The translations under genes were made by a program, and so were the position numbers. A model generated the notes under the pieces. The model saw only the letters and a list, made by a program, of their open reading frames with translations, was not told the origin of the DNA and made no database searches. DNA of 20,533 nucleotides from CAZTDU01 sp050248795. Lineage in GTDB: Bacteria > Pseudomonadota > Gammaproteobacteria > Burkholderiales > SG8-39. Positions 8,559 through 16,313 of the stretch are shown piece by piece. The stretch's first letter is position 1. Each line of letters opens with the position of its first letter. Where the stretch lies: positions 1 through 20,533 of the forward strand of contig JBFWRS010000054.1 in NCBI GenBank assembly GCA_050248795.1. The letters are read 5' to 3'.

Positions 8559-9049
8559 CAATGATCTCCTCTGCGGCCTCTTGACGCTGCCGGCATCACC
8601 AGCCGCTTGAGCGCCTGGCGCGCGCGCGTCAGCCGGGTCATGACTGCGCCCTCCGTCGTCTCCAGCATCAAGGCGATTTCCGCGCAACTGAAGCCGCCCA
8701 ATACCTGCAGCGCGAGCGGTTCGGCGAGCGCGACCGGGAGCGCCTGGATCGCGTCGCGCATCTCAAGGCCAAACAGTGTGGCCCTGGGGTCGGCTATCTC
8801 GCTTGCGTCGCCATCAAGGCTGTCCATCCGCGGTCCCTCGGATCCGACCATGCGGTAGAACTCGTTGCGAACGATCGAGAACATCCAGGCCTTCACCGCG
8901 CCGCGGTCCTGCAGGCCGCCAAACGCCTTCCATCCACGCAACAACGCTTCCTGGACGATGTCTTCCGCCCGATGGCGGTCCCGCGACAGCCAGTATGCGA
9001 AGCGGAAAAGCTCCTCTGCATGGGCCCTGACGGCATCTTCGAAGGTCAT
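8558..9049 (-). CDS. ECF-subfamily RNA polymerase sigma factor
   Basis: A 163-residue protein with the two ECF regions. Region 2 covers about residues 10-65 (ELFRFAYWLS, AEDIVQEALLRGWKAF, AVKAWMFSIVRNEFYR); region 4 covers about 105-155 (LPVALAEPLALQVLGGFSCAEIA, then TEGAVMTRLTRARQAL as recognition helix). It would direct transcription of a stress regulon when its partner anti-sigma factor releases it. The gene lies 48 bp after the DUF3179 gene and overlaps the anti-sigma gene. No strong ribosome site or own promoter is evident in the short gap, so it is probably transcribed with the DUF3179 gene. Confidence 0.93.
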   Translation of the reverse strand: MTFEDAVRAHAEELFRFAYWLSRDRHRAEDIVQEALLRGWKAFGGLQDRGAVKAWMFSIVRNEFYRMVGSEGPRMDSLDGDASEIADPRATLFGLEMRDAIQALPVALAEPLALQVLGGFSCAEIALMLETTEGAVMTRLTRARQALKRLVMPAASRGRRGDH

Positions 9050-9097
9050 GGCTCAGGCCGCATTCCGTCAACGGACAATTGCCCCGCTTATTTGCTG

Positions 9098-10069
9098 TCA
9101 GCGCGGCGCCGGCTTCTGCGCGCGGAAGATTTCCGTCCCGGGATGGAATGCCGCCCAGGCGAACCAGAACAATGTCGTCGCCGCCAGCGTGCGGCCGCTC
9201 GCGTCCTGCGCCTCGGCGGCCGGACCCTGCGGCAGGAAGCGGACGATCACGCGCTGGCCGCCGACGACGTCCGAAACGGGGCCCGCCGCCCGGGCGAGCT
9301 CCGAGAACGGATACGCCTTCGCCTTGCCGCCGACGAGGACGCCGAGCACGCGCTCCTTCGGATGGAAGCCTTCGGCACGGAAACGCGCGGGAAACATCAG
9401 CGCCTCGGTCTTGTCGTAGCCGTCGTAGGGATCGCGGCTGTAGTCGCGCCCGAATCCGGTGCGCTCGCTCAACACCAGCGTCTGCGGATGCCGCCGGCGC
9501 CAGTCGTCCCAGGTCATATGCAGCATCGGCACCTGGATCAAACGCTCGCCTTTCAATGGGCCGGTGACCGCCTGCGCGCGGATCTGCGACCAGAGCGAAT
9601 TCGTCGCGCGGTCGAACAGGAGCACGTCGCTGTTGTACAGCAGCCCTGATACGCCAAACTGGAGCGTACGCCCACCGGCGGTCGCCTCGAACGCAACGCC
9701 CGAACCGCACAGCGGGCAGAACGTCACCACGATCGGCTCCGCGCCGAACCGATCGTTCACCACTTCATGCCAATTCAGAATCAGGATCGGGTAGGCCTTG
9801 GCGATGCCGTTGCGCGCGATGCCGAGCACCATGTCCTTGCCACGCAGGCCACGCGCCTTGCCTGCCGCGACGAACTCGGGCTTGTCGATAGCGGGGATGC
9901 CGTCCTTCGGCGGTCCACCCTGCAGGATCTCCTCGGCCGGAACCAATGCGCCGCCCAGGTCGAAGCCGTTGCGGATCGGCTCTGCGAGAACCGCGGTCGC
10001 GACGAACATCAACGCCAGGCTCATGGCGCTTGCTGCGATTCGCCCCGGGACGGGAACAGCCAGACTCAT
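9098..10069 (-). CDS. DUF3179 domain exported protein
   Basis: A 323-residue protein preceded by GAGGAGGAATCACC, a strong ribosome site. The N-terminus is a signal peptide or anchor (ASAMSLALMFVATAVLAEP). Family blocks are clear: AIDKPEFVAA, GIAKAYPILILNWHEVVND, then TFCPLCGSGVAFE with two cysteines, LYNSDVLLFDRATNSLWSQ, and near the end KAKAYPFSEL. DUF3179 has no settled activity; the Cys pair and conserved polar blocks suggest a metal or redox role, which is inference. It is the first gene of the unit with the sigma and anti-sigma genes, so it is probably both part of and a target of that system. Confidence 0.88.
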   Translation of the reverse strand: MSLAVPVPGRIAASAMSLALMFVATAVLAEPIRNGFDLGGALVPAEEILQGGPPKDGIPAIDKPEFVAAGKARGLRGKDMVLGIARNGIAKAYPILILNWHEVVNDRFGAEPIVVTFCPLCGSGVAFEATAGGRTLQFGVSGLLYNSDVLLFDRATNSLWSQIRAQAVTGPLKGERLIQVPMLHMTWDDWRRRHPQTLVLSERTGFGRDYSRDPYDGYDKTEALMFPARFRAEGFHPKERVLGVLVGGKAKAYPFSELARAAGPVSDVVGGQRVIVRFLPQGPAAEAQDASGRTLAATTLFWFAWAAFHPGTEIFRAQKPAPR

Positions 10070-10088
10070 GGTGATTCCTCCTCAGAAG

Positions 10089-10116
10089 AAGACCCCGGCT
10101 CTGCAGGAATCCTTAC
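10089..10116 (-). promoter_or_regulatory. Candidate ECF-type promoter of the DUF3179-sigma-anti-sigma unit
   Basis: On the minus strand GTAAGGATT (10116-10108) is followed after 13 nt by GGTCTT (10094-10089), shortly before the ribosome site of the DUF3179 gene. The 9-mer is identical to that before the DUF302 gene. An autoregulated ECF operon is common, which makes this placement plausible; the match is by eye only. Confidence 0.3.
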
Positions 10117-10243
10117 AACGATGTTGCTGCGAAAAGCTGCAATTCAGTCTGATCAGACGGAAATCGACTCCCCGCCCGCACCGGGCCTGCAGGCGGCTCG
10201 AGCAACCGATCGAGACGGGAGAACCGGCGCTCCCGAACCAGCG

Positions 10244-10271
10244 GTAAGGAATTGCCGGTGCGAGACGACAA
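10244..10271 (+). promoter_or_regulatory. Candidate ECF-type promoter of the symporter gene
   Basis: GTAAGGAAT (10244-10252) followed after 13 nt by CGACAA (10266-10271), pointing towards the symporter gene about 160 bp away. It resembles the two minus-strand copies. Low confidence because the -10 part is poorly conserved. Confidence 0.22.
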
Positions 10272-10429
10272 AGCACGAAGCGACCCAGAAACGAAACGTA
10301 CCGCATGCACGCCGTCCTGCAAGCTTCTCACCCGCACCAGGTTTCAGACCATGATGACCTAGACCATCGACGCCTTGGGAATGAATCCGCTCCAGCGCCA
10401 GACCGTGCCGCCTGAGCGGGAATTCCTCT

Positions 10430-11842
10430 ATGCAGGATGCCATGATGAATGAATTGCAGGGGCTGTTCTTCTGGGGCTTCCTGCTGCTCTTCGGCGCGGT
10501 GATGTACCTGGTCGTGCCGAGATCATCCGATGAAGCCGGCTTCTTCCGCGGGCACGACTCGAAAGGTCGCCCGGCATCGGAATGGGCCTTGATGATGAGC
10601 ATCTTCATCAGCTGGATCTTCGCCAAGTCGGTCACCAACGCGGCCAACCTTGGCGCCGCCTACGGCATCGTCGGCGGGCTCGCCTATGCCGCCTACTGGC
10701 TTTCCATTCCAGTGGCGGGGCTGGTCATCTACCGGCTGCGCACGCGCGAGGGAGCGACCGGGCTGGTGCCATTCCTGATCGCCAGATACGGACGCGGTGC
10801 CGCGCTGGCGTTTTCGGCGGCCATACTGATCCGGCTTTTCAACGAGGTGTGGAGCAATACGGCTGTCGTCGGCGGCTATTACGGCGACACGGGTTCCGCA
10901 AGCTTCATCGCATCGGCCCTGCTTTTCACCGCGGCGGTGCTGTTCTACAGCCTCAAGGGCGGCCTGCGCAGCTCGATCCTGAGCGACGTGATCCAGGCCG
11001 TGGTGTTCATCGCGTTCCTGGGCGTGGTGCTGGCGTTCGTGCTTCCGGCCCATGCCCCGGTGGAACTGCTCACCGAGGGTACGTTTGCCCTGAATTCCGG
11101 CGTGGATCTGCTGCTGGTCGCGCTGCTGCAGGTCCTTTCCTACCCCTTCCACGATCCGGTGCTGACGGATCGCGGATTCATCACCCGCGAGAAGACCATG
11201 CTGCGCGCCTTCATCGTCGCCGGAATACTCGGCTTCCTGGCGATTCTCGCCTTCAGCCTGGTGGGCGTACATGCACGGCTGGAGGGCACCAAGCTAACCA
11301 GCAACGTTCCCGCGGATGTGGCGCGGGGGTTGGGCTTCGCCGGATTCTTCGCGATGGTCGTCGTGATGGTCACCTCGGCCGGTTCCACGCTGGATTCGAC
11401 CTTCACCTCGCTGTCCAAGCTGGTGGCGCGGGAACTCCCGCTGCTCGCGGGCCGGCTGCCCTCGCCCAGGGCGATGACCATCGGTTCGCTCACCATGGTG
11501 GTCTTCGCCCTGCTCGGCAACCTGCCGATGATCGCGGGCACCGATATCCTCAAGGCGACCACCATCAGCGGCACCATGGTGATTGGTCTGGCGCCGATCT
11601 TCCTCTTTTCACGTTGGGTCGGGCACTCGCCGTTTTCCTTCCACCTCGCCTTCTGGACCGGCATCTGCCTCGGCGTGCTGCAGGCCGTCGACCTGATCCC
11701 GGCAAGCTGGGCGATCGGCAGCGGGAAATACGCGATCCTGCTGGGAACGAACCTGTATGGACTGGCGTTGTGCACGGCGGGCTTTTTCCTGCCGCTCGTC
11801 CTGCTGCGCCACCGGGTGTCTGCTTCCGGCAGCGTGGCGTGA
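10430..11842 (+). CDS. Sodium:solute symporter (SSS/SLC5 family)
   Basis: A 470-residue, strongly hydrophobic protein with about 12-13 membrane segments spread over its length and the SSS fold features: a broken first helix region (SIFISWIFAKSVTNAANLG), the LKGGLRSSILSDVIQ block of TM5-6, and the VTSAGSTLDSTFTSLSKL segment carrying the Ser/Thr residues that bind sodium in this family. It would import a solute with sodium; the substrate cannot be told. Two other ATGs at 10442 and 10445 are possible starts, with GCAGGA just upstream; the first ATG has a weaker GCGGGA. It diverges from the DUF3179 unit. Confidence 0.88.
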   Translation: MQDAMMNELQGLFFWGFLLLFGAVMYLVVPRSSDEAGFFRGHDSKGRPASEWALMMSIFISWIFAKSVTNAANLGAAYGIVGGLAYAAYWLSIPVAGLVIYRLRTREGATGLVPFLIARYGRGAALAFSAAILIRLFNEVWSNTAVVGGYYGDTGSASFIASALLFTAAVLFYSLKGGLRSSILSDVIQAVVFIAFLGVVLAFVLPAHAPVELLTEGTFALNSGVDLLLVALLQVLSYPFHDPVLTDRGFITREKTMLRAFIVAGILGFLAILAFSLVGVHARLEGTKLTSNVPADVARGLGFAGFFAMVVVMVTSAGSTLDSTFTSLSKLVARELPLLAGRLPSPRAMTIGSLTMVVFALLGNLPMIAGTDILKATTISGTMVIGLAPIFLFSRWVGHSPFSFHLAFWTGICLGVLQAVDLIPASWAIGSGKYAILLGTNLYGLALCTAGFFLPLVLLRHRVSASGSVA

Positions 11843-12346
11843 ACGCGCCGGGCCGCGTCTGACCGTTGCGCTACCGGTACGGACCGGGCGCAATCTCCCG
11901 AGCGCCGGCCCGGTCCGCCGAGATCCTTCGCGTCATCGTCGGACCGCACGGCAATCTCCAGGCGCTGGACGACCCCGCGAAGCGTAACTGGCGCGCCGAT
12001 GCTTTCGCCCGGTCCGCGGTGGACGTACTCGCGAGCACGCATACCTGCCTGCCACGCGGTACTTCGATCATGGCGGGACGAAGGTGGTGGCCAATAACGC
12101 GAACGGCGCCGCGGGCATGCCCAACGCATCCGGCAGTTGATTCGGCATCCTGATCCGGATCGCGACAGCCCGCTCACCGCATCCCGGTCTCCATGCCGGG
12201 CGGCTGCCGGGTCCCCATGTCGACGCCGCGCCAATCAACTACGAGGACGCGGCATCGCGTTCTAGCTCCCTCGAGAACCGGCCCGAGGGCTCGCCGGCAT
12301 GTTGGTCTTGCTTCAAGCGGATCGTCGACGGGCCAGACCTTCGCTT
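11843..12346. other. Non-coding stretch between convergent symporter and ATPase genes
   Basis: About 500 bp between two convergent stops. Open frames here (for example 11866-12153 plus) have no ribosome site and give protein sequence without recognisable domains. The only structure I see is the hairpin at 11880-11917. It may be decayed coding DNA at the edge of the metal island, but no parent gene is recognisable. Confidence 0.5.
11880..11917 (+). terminator. Large GC-rich hairpin after the symporter gene
   Basis: Arms CGGACCGGG (11880-11888) and CCCGGTCCG (11909-11917) pair perfectly over 9 bp, with an alternative inner stem GGCGC/GCGCC (11887-11891, 11902-11906). It begins 38 nt after the symporter stop. 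No T-run follows, so termination is a guess. Confidence 0.35.
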
Positions 12347-14785
12347 TTAAGCGGCCCGGGGCCCGGGTACGCGCCCGACGCTCAACACCGCGTCGAAAAA
12401 CAGCCATGGCCGGCCACGCAGCGAATTGATGAAGATTGCCGTCACGCTGATGGCCATCGCCGCCATCGCCCAGATCGGATAGACCAGCCCCGTCGCGGCG
12501 AGCGGCACACCGATGCCGTTGAACGTCACCGCGAGGCACACGTTCTGCACCATCTTGCGGTAGCTCCAGCGGCTGATCTCGCGGGCATCGAGCAACGCTT
12601 CCAGGCGGTTGTTCAAAATGATGATGTCCGCCGAATCGATGGCGATATCGGTGCCGCCGCCCATCGCGATGCCCACGTTGGCCTGCATCAGCGCCGGAGC
12701 GTCGTTGATACCGTCACCGACCATGGCGACGTTGCCGTTGCTTTGCAAGGTACGAATCATCGCCGCCTTGTCCTGCGGCAAAAGCCCGCCGTGGACGTCG
12801 TCGATACCCGCCTCAGCGGCGATCCTCCGGGAGGCCGCGGCACTGTCGCCGCTCATCAATACCGTGCGCACGCCTGCACGGCGCAACGCTGACACGGTAC
12901 CCGCCGCTCCCGGGCGGAGCGCGTCCCCGAAAGCGAGCAGCCCCAGTACGCGCTTCGCGCGCGCAACCATGACCACCGTGCGTCCCGCTTTCTCGAGACT
13001 TTCGGTACGGTCGCGCAATGGATCGAACGAAACGCCATTTTCCTCGAGGAAGCGAGGGTTGCCGACCAGGAGTTCGCTTCCTGCCGATGCGGTTCGTACG
13101 CCGCGTCCGGGGACCGCTTCAAAATTCTCAAGCTCAGGCAGAGTGACGCCTCGCTCCAGGGCAGCATTCATCACCGCCTTGGCCAAGGGGTGTTCCGACG
13201 CGGACTCCGCCGACGCGGCCAATCCGAGCAAATCGGACTCCGTTCCGCTGACCGCTTCGAGTTCGCGCAGTCTGGGCTTGCCCTCGGTGAGCGTGCCGGT
13301 CTTGTCAAAAACCACATGGGTGGCCAGTCGGAAACCCTGGAAGGCTTCGCCCGTGCGCATCAGTATCCCGCGCTCCGCTGCCTCTCCAGCGCCGCGAACG
13401 ATGGACAATGGCGCGGAGATGCCGAGCGCGCACGGATAGCCCATCACCAGGACCGTCAACCCCGCGAACACCGCCCGCTCCATGTCGGAATCAGTGCCGG
13501 CAAGCATCGGCAGAATCAGCCAGCCCAGCATGGCAAGCAGCGCCAGCGTGAGCACCGCGGGCGCATATACCTTCAACACCCGATCGACGAGATGCAGCAT
13601 GCCGGGTTTCAGGGCTCGCGCATCCTCGACCTCGCGCACCACACGGTGCAGAAAGCTCGACTCCCCGACCGCCGTCACCCGGACCAGAAGCGTGCCCAGG
13701 CCGTTCATCGATCCCCCGATGACGTCGTCGCCCTTTACACGTTCAACCGGCAACGGCTCACCGGTGACCAGTGATTGATCCACGGCCGAATGGCCTTCGG
13801 CGACCGCGCCGTCCACGGGAATGCGTTCGCCCGGCCGAATGCGTACCAGGTCGCCCACGGCAACGTCCTCGATGCGGCGCTCCGTTTCGCGTCCATCGCG
13901 CAGCACGCAAGCGGTCTCCGGCTGCAACGCCAGGAGCCGCCGCACCGCCTGCGAACTGCGCGTTTTGACGATCAAGGACAGCCATTCCGAGAAGATGTGA
14001 TAGTTGCAGACCATCACAGCCACGCAGAAGAACGGTGCCGTGGGAAAGTCCGGTCCGCCCGCCGAAAGGCCGTAGACGCCGCCGGCCAGCCCCGCGAAGG
14101 CCGCGGCTTCGAGCAGCACATGCTGGTTGATGATGCCGCGCCGCAGGGACTGCCACGCGATCGCCAGAATGTGGCGCGCCAGGAAAAACACTACTGAGAC
14201 GGCCAACACTGCGGCTATCCACGCATCCCAGCCCTCCAGCGTCCCCACCTGTTTGAGCCAGGAAAGGCCCACTACCAGCGCCAGCGCGCCTGACGTTCCA
14301 GCCACGGCTTTCCACAACCCCTGGGCGCGCAACACCAGAAAGACGAGCGCGAGCAGGCCCAGCGCCACGAAAGCCTCCAGCACGGCGTACCAGAAATCTC
14401 CGGGACGTGCGATGAGCGTCAGCGAGCCCAGGCTGAATACGGTGGCCCAGAGAAAGCGGCGGCCCTCTTGCACCAGTTGACGCTCCTCCTCTTCGAACGG
14501 CTTCAACTTGCGCGGGTCGGAAATCGAGTAACCCATCTGGCGCAGAGTTGAGAGCAGCGCTTGCGGCTGCACTCGGCGCGGGTCGTACTCGACCAGCGCC
14601 TGTTCATGGGTCAGGTTCACGGTGACCGCGTCCACGCCTTCGTGACGGCCAAGCGCTTTCTCGATGGTTCCGGTGCACAGCGAGCAATGCATTCCGGCGA
14701 TACGGGCGCGGATGCGAGCGCGATCCGGGCGGCTTGCCGGTTCATGGGTCCATAGTGGAACGGCGAGGTCGAAATCGGCAGTCAT
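12347..14785 (-). CDS. P1B-type heavy-metal-transporting ATPase with an N-terminal HMA domain and YPC membrane motif
   Basis: An 812-residue metal pump. The N-terminal HMA domain (about 24-90) binds metal through Cys34-x2-Cys37 in GMHCSLC. Eight membrane segments are expected. The actuator loop has TGE (341-343), the phosphorylated Asp is Asp494 in DKTGTLT, His-Pro of the nucleotide domain is at 532-533 and GDGINDAP at 690-697. The membrane metal site, normally Cys-Pro-Cys, is Tyr450-Pro-Cys452 in MGYPCALGISAP; the following helices have N-x6-F-N-x4-P (748-761) and P-x6-M, close to the copper class but not identical. It most likely exports a soft metal such as Cu(I) or Hg(II). TGGAGATCGACC precedes the ATG. 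It has its own MerR-type promoter and is third in the fusion-regulator module. Confidence 0.92.
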   Translation of the reverse strand: MTADFDLAVPLWTHEPASRPDRARIRARIAGMHCSLCTGTIEKALGRHEGVDAVTVNLTHEQALVEYDPRRVQPQALLSTLRQMGYSISDPRKLKPFEEEERQLVQEGRRFLWATVFSLGSLTLIARPGDFWYAVLEAFVALGLLALVFLVLRAQGLWKAVAGTSGALALVVGLSWLKQVGTLEGWDAWIAAVLAVSVVFFLARHILAIAWQSLRRGIINQHVLLEAAAFAGLAGGVYGLSAGGPDFPTAPFFCVAVMVCNYHIFSEWLSLIVKTRSSQAVRRLLALQPETACVLRDGRETERRIEDVAVGDLVRIRPGERIPVDGAVAEGHSAVDQSLVTGEPLPVERVKGDDVIGGSMNGLGTLLVRVTAVGESSFLHRVVREVEDARALKPGMLHLVDRVLKVYAPAVLTLALLAMLGWLILPMLAGTDSDMERAVFAGLTVLVMGYPCALGISAPLSIVRGAGEAAERGILMRTGEAFQGFRLATHVVFDKTGTLTEGKPRLRELEAVSGTESDLLGLAASAESASEHPLAKAVMNAALERGVTLPELENFEAVPGRGVRTASAGSELLVGNPRFLEENGVSFDPLRDRTESLEKAGRTVVMVARAKRVLGLLAFGDALRPGAAGTVSALRRAGVRTVLMSGDSAAASRRIAAEAGIDDVHGGLLPQDKAAMIRTLQSNGNVAMVGDGINDAPALMQANVGIAMGGGTDIAIDSADIIILNNRLEALLDAREISRWSYRKMVQNVCLAVTFNGIGVPLAATGLVYPIWAMAAMAISVTAIFINSLRGRPWLFFDAVLSVGRVPGPRAA

Positions 14786-14821
14786 GGTCGATCTCCAGTC
14801 AAAGGGACAATTCCGGACCTC

Positions 14822-14853
14822 AGCGTAGGCGCCGTACCTTAGCCCGGTGTCAA
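14822..14853 (-). promoter_or_regulatory. MerR-family-type promoter/operator of the ATPase gene
   Basis: Read on the minus strand: TTGACA (14853-14848), then CCGGGCTAAGGTACGG (14847-14832), then TACGCT (14827-14822), a 20-bp spacer. The right half GTACGG matches the mer operator exactly and the left half CCGGGC keeps four of six bases of CCGTAC. The over-long spacer with a dyad between the boxes is the hallmark of MerR-activated promoters. It lies in the 93-bp gap between the CcdA-like gene and the ATPase. Confidence 0.65.
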
Positions 14854-14878
14854 GCTCTGTCTAGCGCGCGCCCAACGG

Positions 14879-15550
14879 TTACCCGACGGAGACAAAAAGG
14901 CCGAACCAGATCGACCAGGCGCCCAGCACGACGAACAGCACGCCGGTCCACAGGGGCATTCGCCGCGTGAGACCGGCGAGCCAGTCGAGCGTGCGGCGCG
15001 CGCGTTCGAACAGCACCGCCGCCACGAGCGGCAGCGACAGGGCGAATCCAAACAGCGCGAGCGAGATGAACCCTCGCGCCACAGTCTCACCGCTTGCGCC
15101 TCCCGCCGCGGAAGCGGCAAGCAGCGCGAGCAGGATCGGGCCCGCGCAGGCCGGGATGTTGAGACCGAACGCTACCCCAAGGAAGATCGAGCCGCGGGGG
15201 CTGGAAATGGATGCGAGGCGCGGACCGATCGATACCATCAGCGATCCTATCCGCCCGGTGAGGTAAAGAAAACCGATAGCGACATACAAGGCACCCATCA
15301 GTATCCAGACCGCCTTCTGCACACCGAGAAACATCGATCCGATGAATGCCGCCGACGCGCCCAGCAAGCCGATGAAAAGAGCGCGGCTGAGCGTGAACGC
15401 GAAGGCCTGTCCCATCCTGACCGCGGGTGCCTGTCCCTCGGTGGTCTTGATGAACAGCAGCGTACTGCCGATCGCGCAGGGCTCGATAAAACCCAGCAGG
15501 CCCAACGCGATCGGCCACAGGACCAACGCCGCGATATCGCCGCCAGGCAC
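14879..15550 (-). CDS. CcdA/DsbD-like membrane thiol protein
   Basis: A 223-residue protein with about six membrane helices. The start is the GTG overlapping the stop of the preceding gene by one base (TAGTG); an open frame to 15721 lies inside that gene in another frame and its extra N-terminus is not membrane-like. The two family positions are clear: Cys25 in GFIEPCAIGS and Cys135 in NIPACAGPIL, one in each half of an inverted repeat of three helices. CcdA-type proteins carry electrons from cytoplasmic thioredoxin across the membrane to periplasmic thiols. Placement between an HMA-containing regulator and a metal pump suggests it keeps metal-binding cysteines reduced, or moves metal itself; both are inference. 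Confidence 0.8.
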   Translation of the reverse strand: MPGGDIAALVLWPIALGLLGFIEPCAIGSTLLFIKTTEGQAPAVRMGQAFAFTLSRALFIGLLGASAAFIGSMFLGVQKAVWILMGALYVAIGFLYLTGRIGSLMVSIGPRLASISSPRGSIFLGVAFGLNIPACAGPILLALLAASAAGGASGETVARGFISLALFGFALSLPLVAAVLFERARRTLDWLAGLTRRMPLWTGVLFVVLGAWSIWFGLFVSVG

Positions 15551-16233
15551 TAGCGCGGCTCGGTTACTCGATAGCCTGCGCGCTCCACCGCTTTGACAAG
15601 GCGTGGGATATCGATGCTTGCCGGGTCGAACAGGACCCTGGCGCTGCCGCTGCCGTAAGAAACGGTGGCGGCTTTGACGCCCAGCTCCGTCGTTAGCAGC
15701 GCCTCTATGGTCTTGGCACAACCGTCGCAGTGCATGCCCTGGATCATCAGATCGATGGTTTTCATTGGAAATGCCTTCTTTGTGCTATGTACGCGGCCCC
15801 CGTCCGGCTGCGTAGTCGAGACGGACAGTGCCTTGACGATGGAACAATTGTTCAACTCACCGCTACCGGGGCATTGGGAAAGCAGGTCCTGCAAAGTAAC
15901 GCGCATGCGCTGTAACCGGATGATCCGGTCTTCGATCTGCGCAAGCTTCGCGGCGGCGCGGCCGCGCACGGCGGCGGCGTCCGCTTCAGGGCTGTCGCGC
16001 AACCTCAGTAGATCGCGGATCTCCTTCAAAGTGAAGCCAAGCTGCTTCGCTTCATGCACGAACCCCAGTCGCGCAAGGACGTCCTGCGGGTAGGCCCGAA
16101 AGCCTGTCGCGGGACGCACCGGTTGCGCGATCAGGCCCTTGCGCTCGTAGAAACGGATCGTCTCGACACCGACGCCGGCCCGCTGAGCCAGTTCGCCAAT
16201 GGTGAGGTGCATCTGCGCGGTACCGAGAGACAT
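15550..16233 (-). CDS. MerR-family regulator fused to a C-terminal HMA metal-binding domain
   Basis: A 227-residue protein. Residues 9-75 are a MerR winged helix (TIGELAQRAGVGVETIRFYE, GFRAYP), 76-118 the dimer coiled coil, and Cys121-x8-Cys130 matches the spacing of the two C-terminal mercury ligands of MerR, but the third ligand position in the dimer helix appears as Ser81. Residues 157-227 are an HMA domain with GMHCDGC (Cys169, Cys172). The frame is continuous. The start is uncertain: 16233 is the first ATG after the promoter, 16212 lies nearer the helix-turn-helix, and an ATG at 16317 overlaps the merA stop as ATGA. An internal ATG at 15765 with AGAAGG 8 nt upstream could give the HMA domain alone (71 residues). 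It overlaps the CcdA-like gene. Confidence 0.85.
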   Translation of the reverse strand: MSLGTAQMHLTIGELAQRAGVGVETIRFYERKGLIAQPVRPATGFRAYPQDVLARLGFVHEAKQLGFTLKEIRDLLRLRDSPEADAAAVRGRAAAKLAQIEDRIIRLQRMRVTLQDLLSQCPGSGELNNCSIVKALSVSTTQPDGGRVHSTKKAFPMKTIDLMIQGMHCDGCAKTIEALLTTELGVKAATVSYGSGSARVLFDPASIDIPRLVKAVERAGYRVTEPR

Positions 16234-16249
16234 ATCAGGATGGGCGACA

Positions 16250-16281
16250 AGTCTTTGGTCCGTACCATGGTACGGAGTCAA
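16250..16281 (-). promoter_or_regulatory. MerR-type promoter/operator of the MerR-HMA fusion gene
   Basis: On the minus strand TTGACT (16281-16276) is followed by the perfect 16-bp palindrome CCGTACCATGGTACGG (16275-16260) and, at 20-bp spacing, AAGACT (16255-16250). It matches the Tn501-type mer operator closely, including the TTGACTCCGTAC start. It sits between the merA stop and the regulator, so the regulator is the first gene of its own transcript and may autoregulate, or be controlled by the neighbouring merR product. Confidence 0.8.
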
Positions 16282-16313
16282 GTCCAAGGCGATGGCAGGA
16301 CGCCGGCGCACGA

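Larger units (their letters stand above)
10070..10429. other. Divergent intergenic region between DUF3179 and symporter genes
   Basis: A 360-bp stretch without a credible gene. It separates two divergent starts and so must hold both promoters. It contains two opposite copies of a GTAAGGA(A)T motif (10108-10116 minus, 10244-10252 plus). Short open frames on the minus strand here lack ribosome sites and protein-like composition. Confidence 0.6.

Noticed and set aside
10582..11862. Open frame of 426 codons in a second frame of the symporter gene
   Set aside because: Composition is Arg/Gly/Pro-rich without membrane segments; the symporter frame is clearly the coding one.
11870..11885. CCGGTACGG resembling a mer half operator
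   Set aside because: No -35/-10 layout around it and no gene downstream in either sense that would use it.
11866..12153. Plus-strand open frame of 95 codons after the symporter
   Set aside because: No ribosome site, no recognisable domain, and its start lies in the hairpin region.
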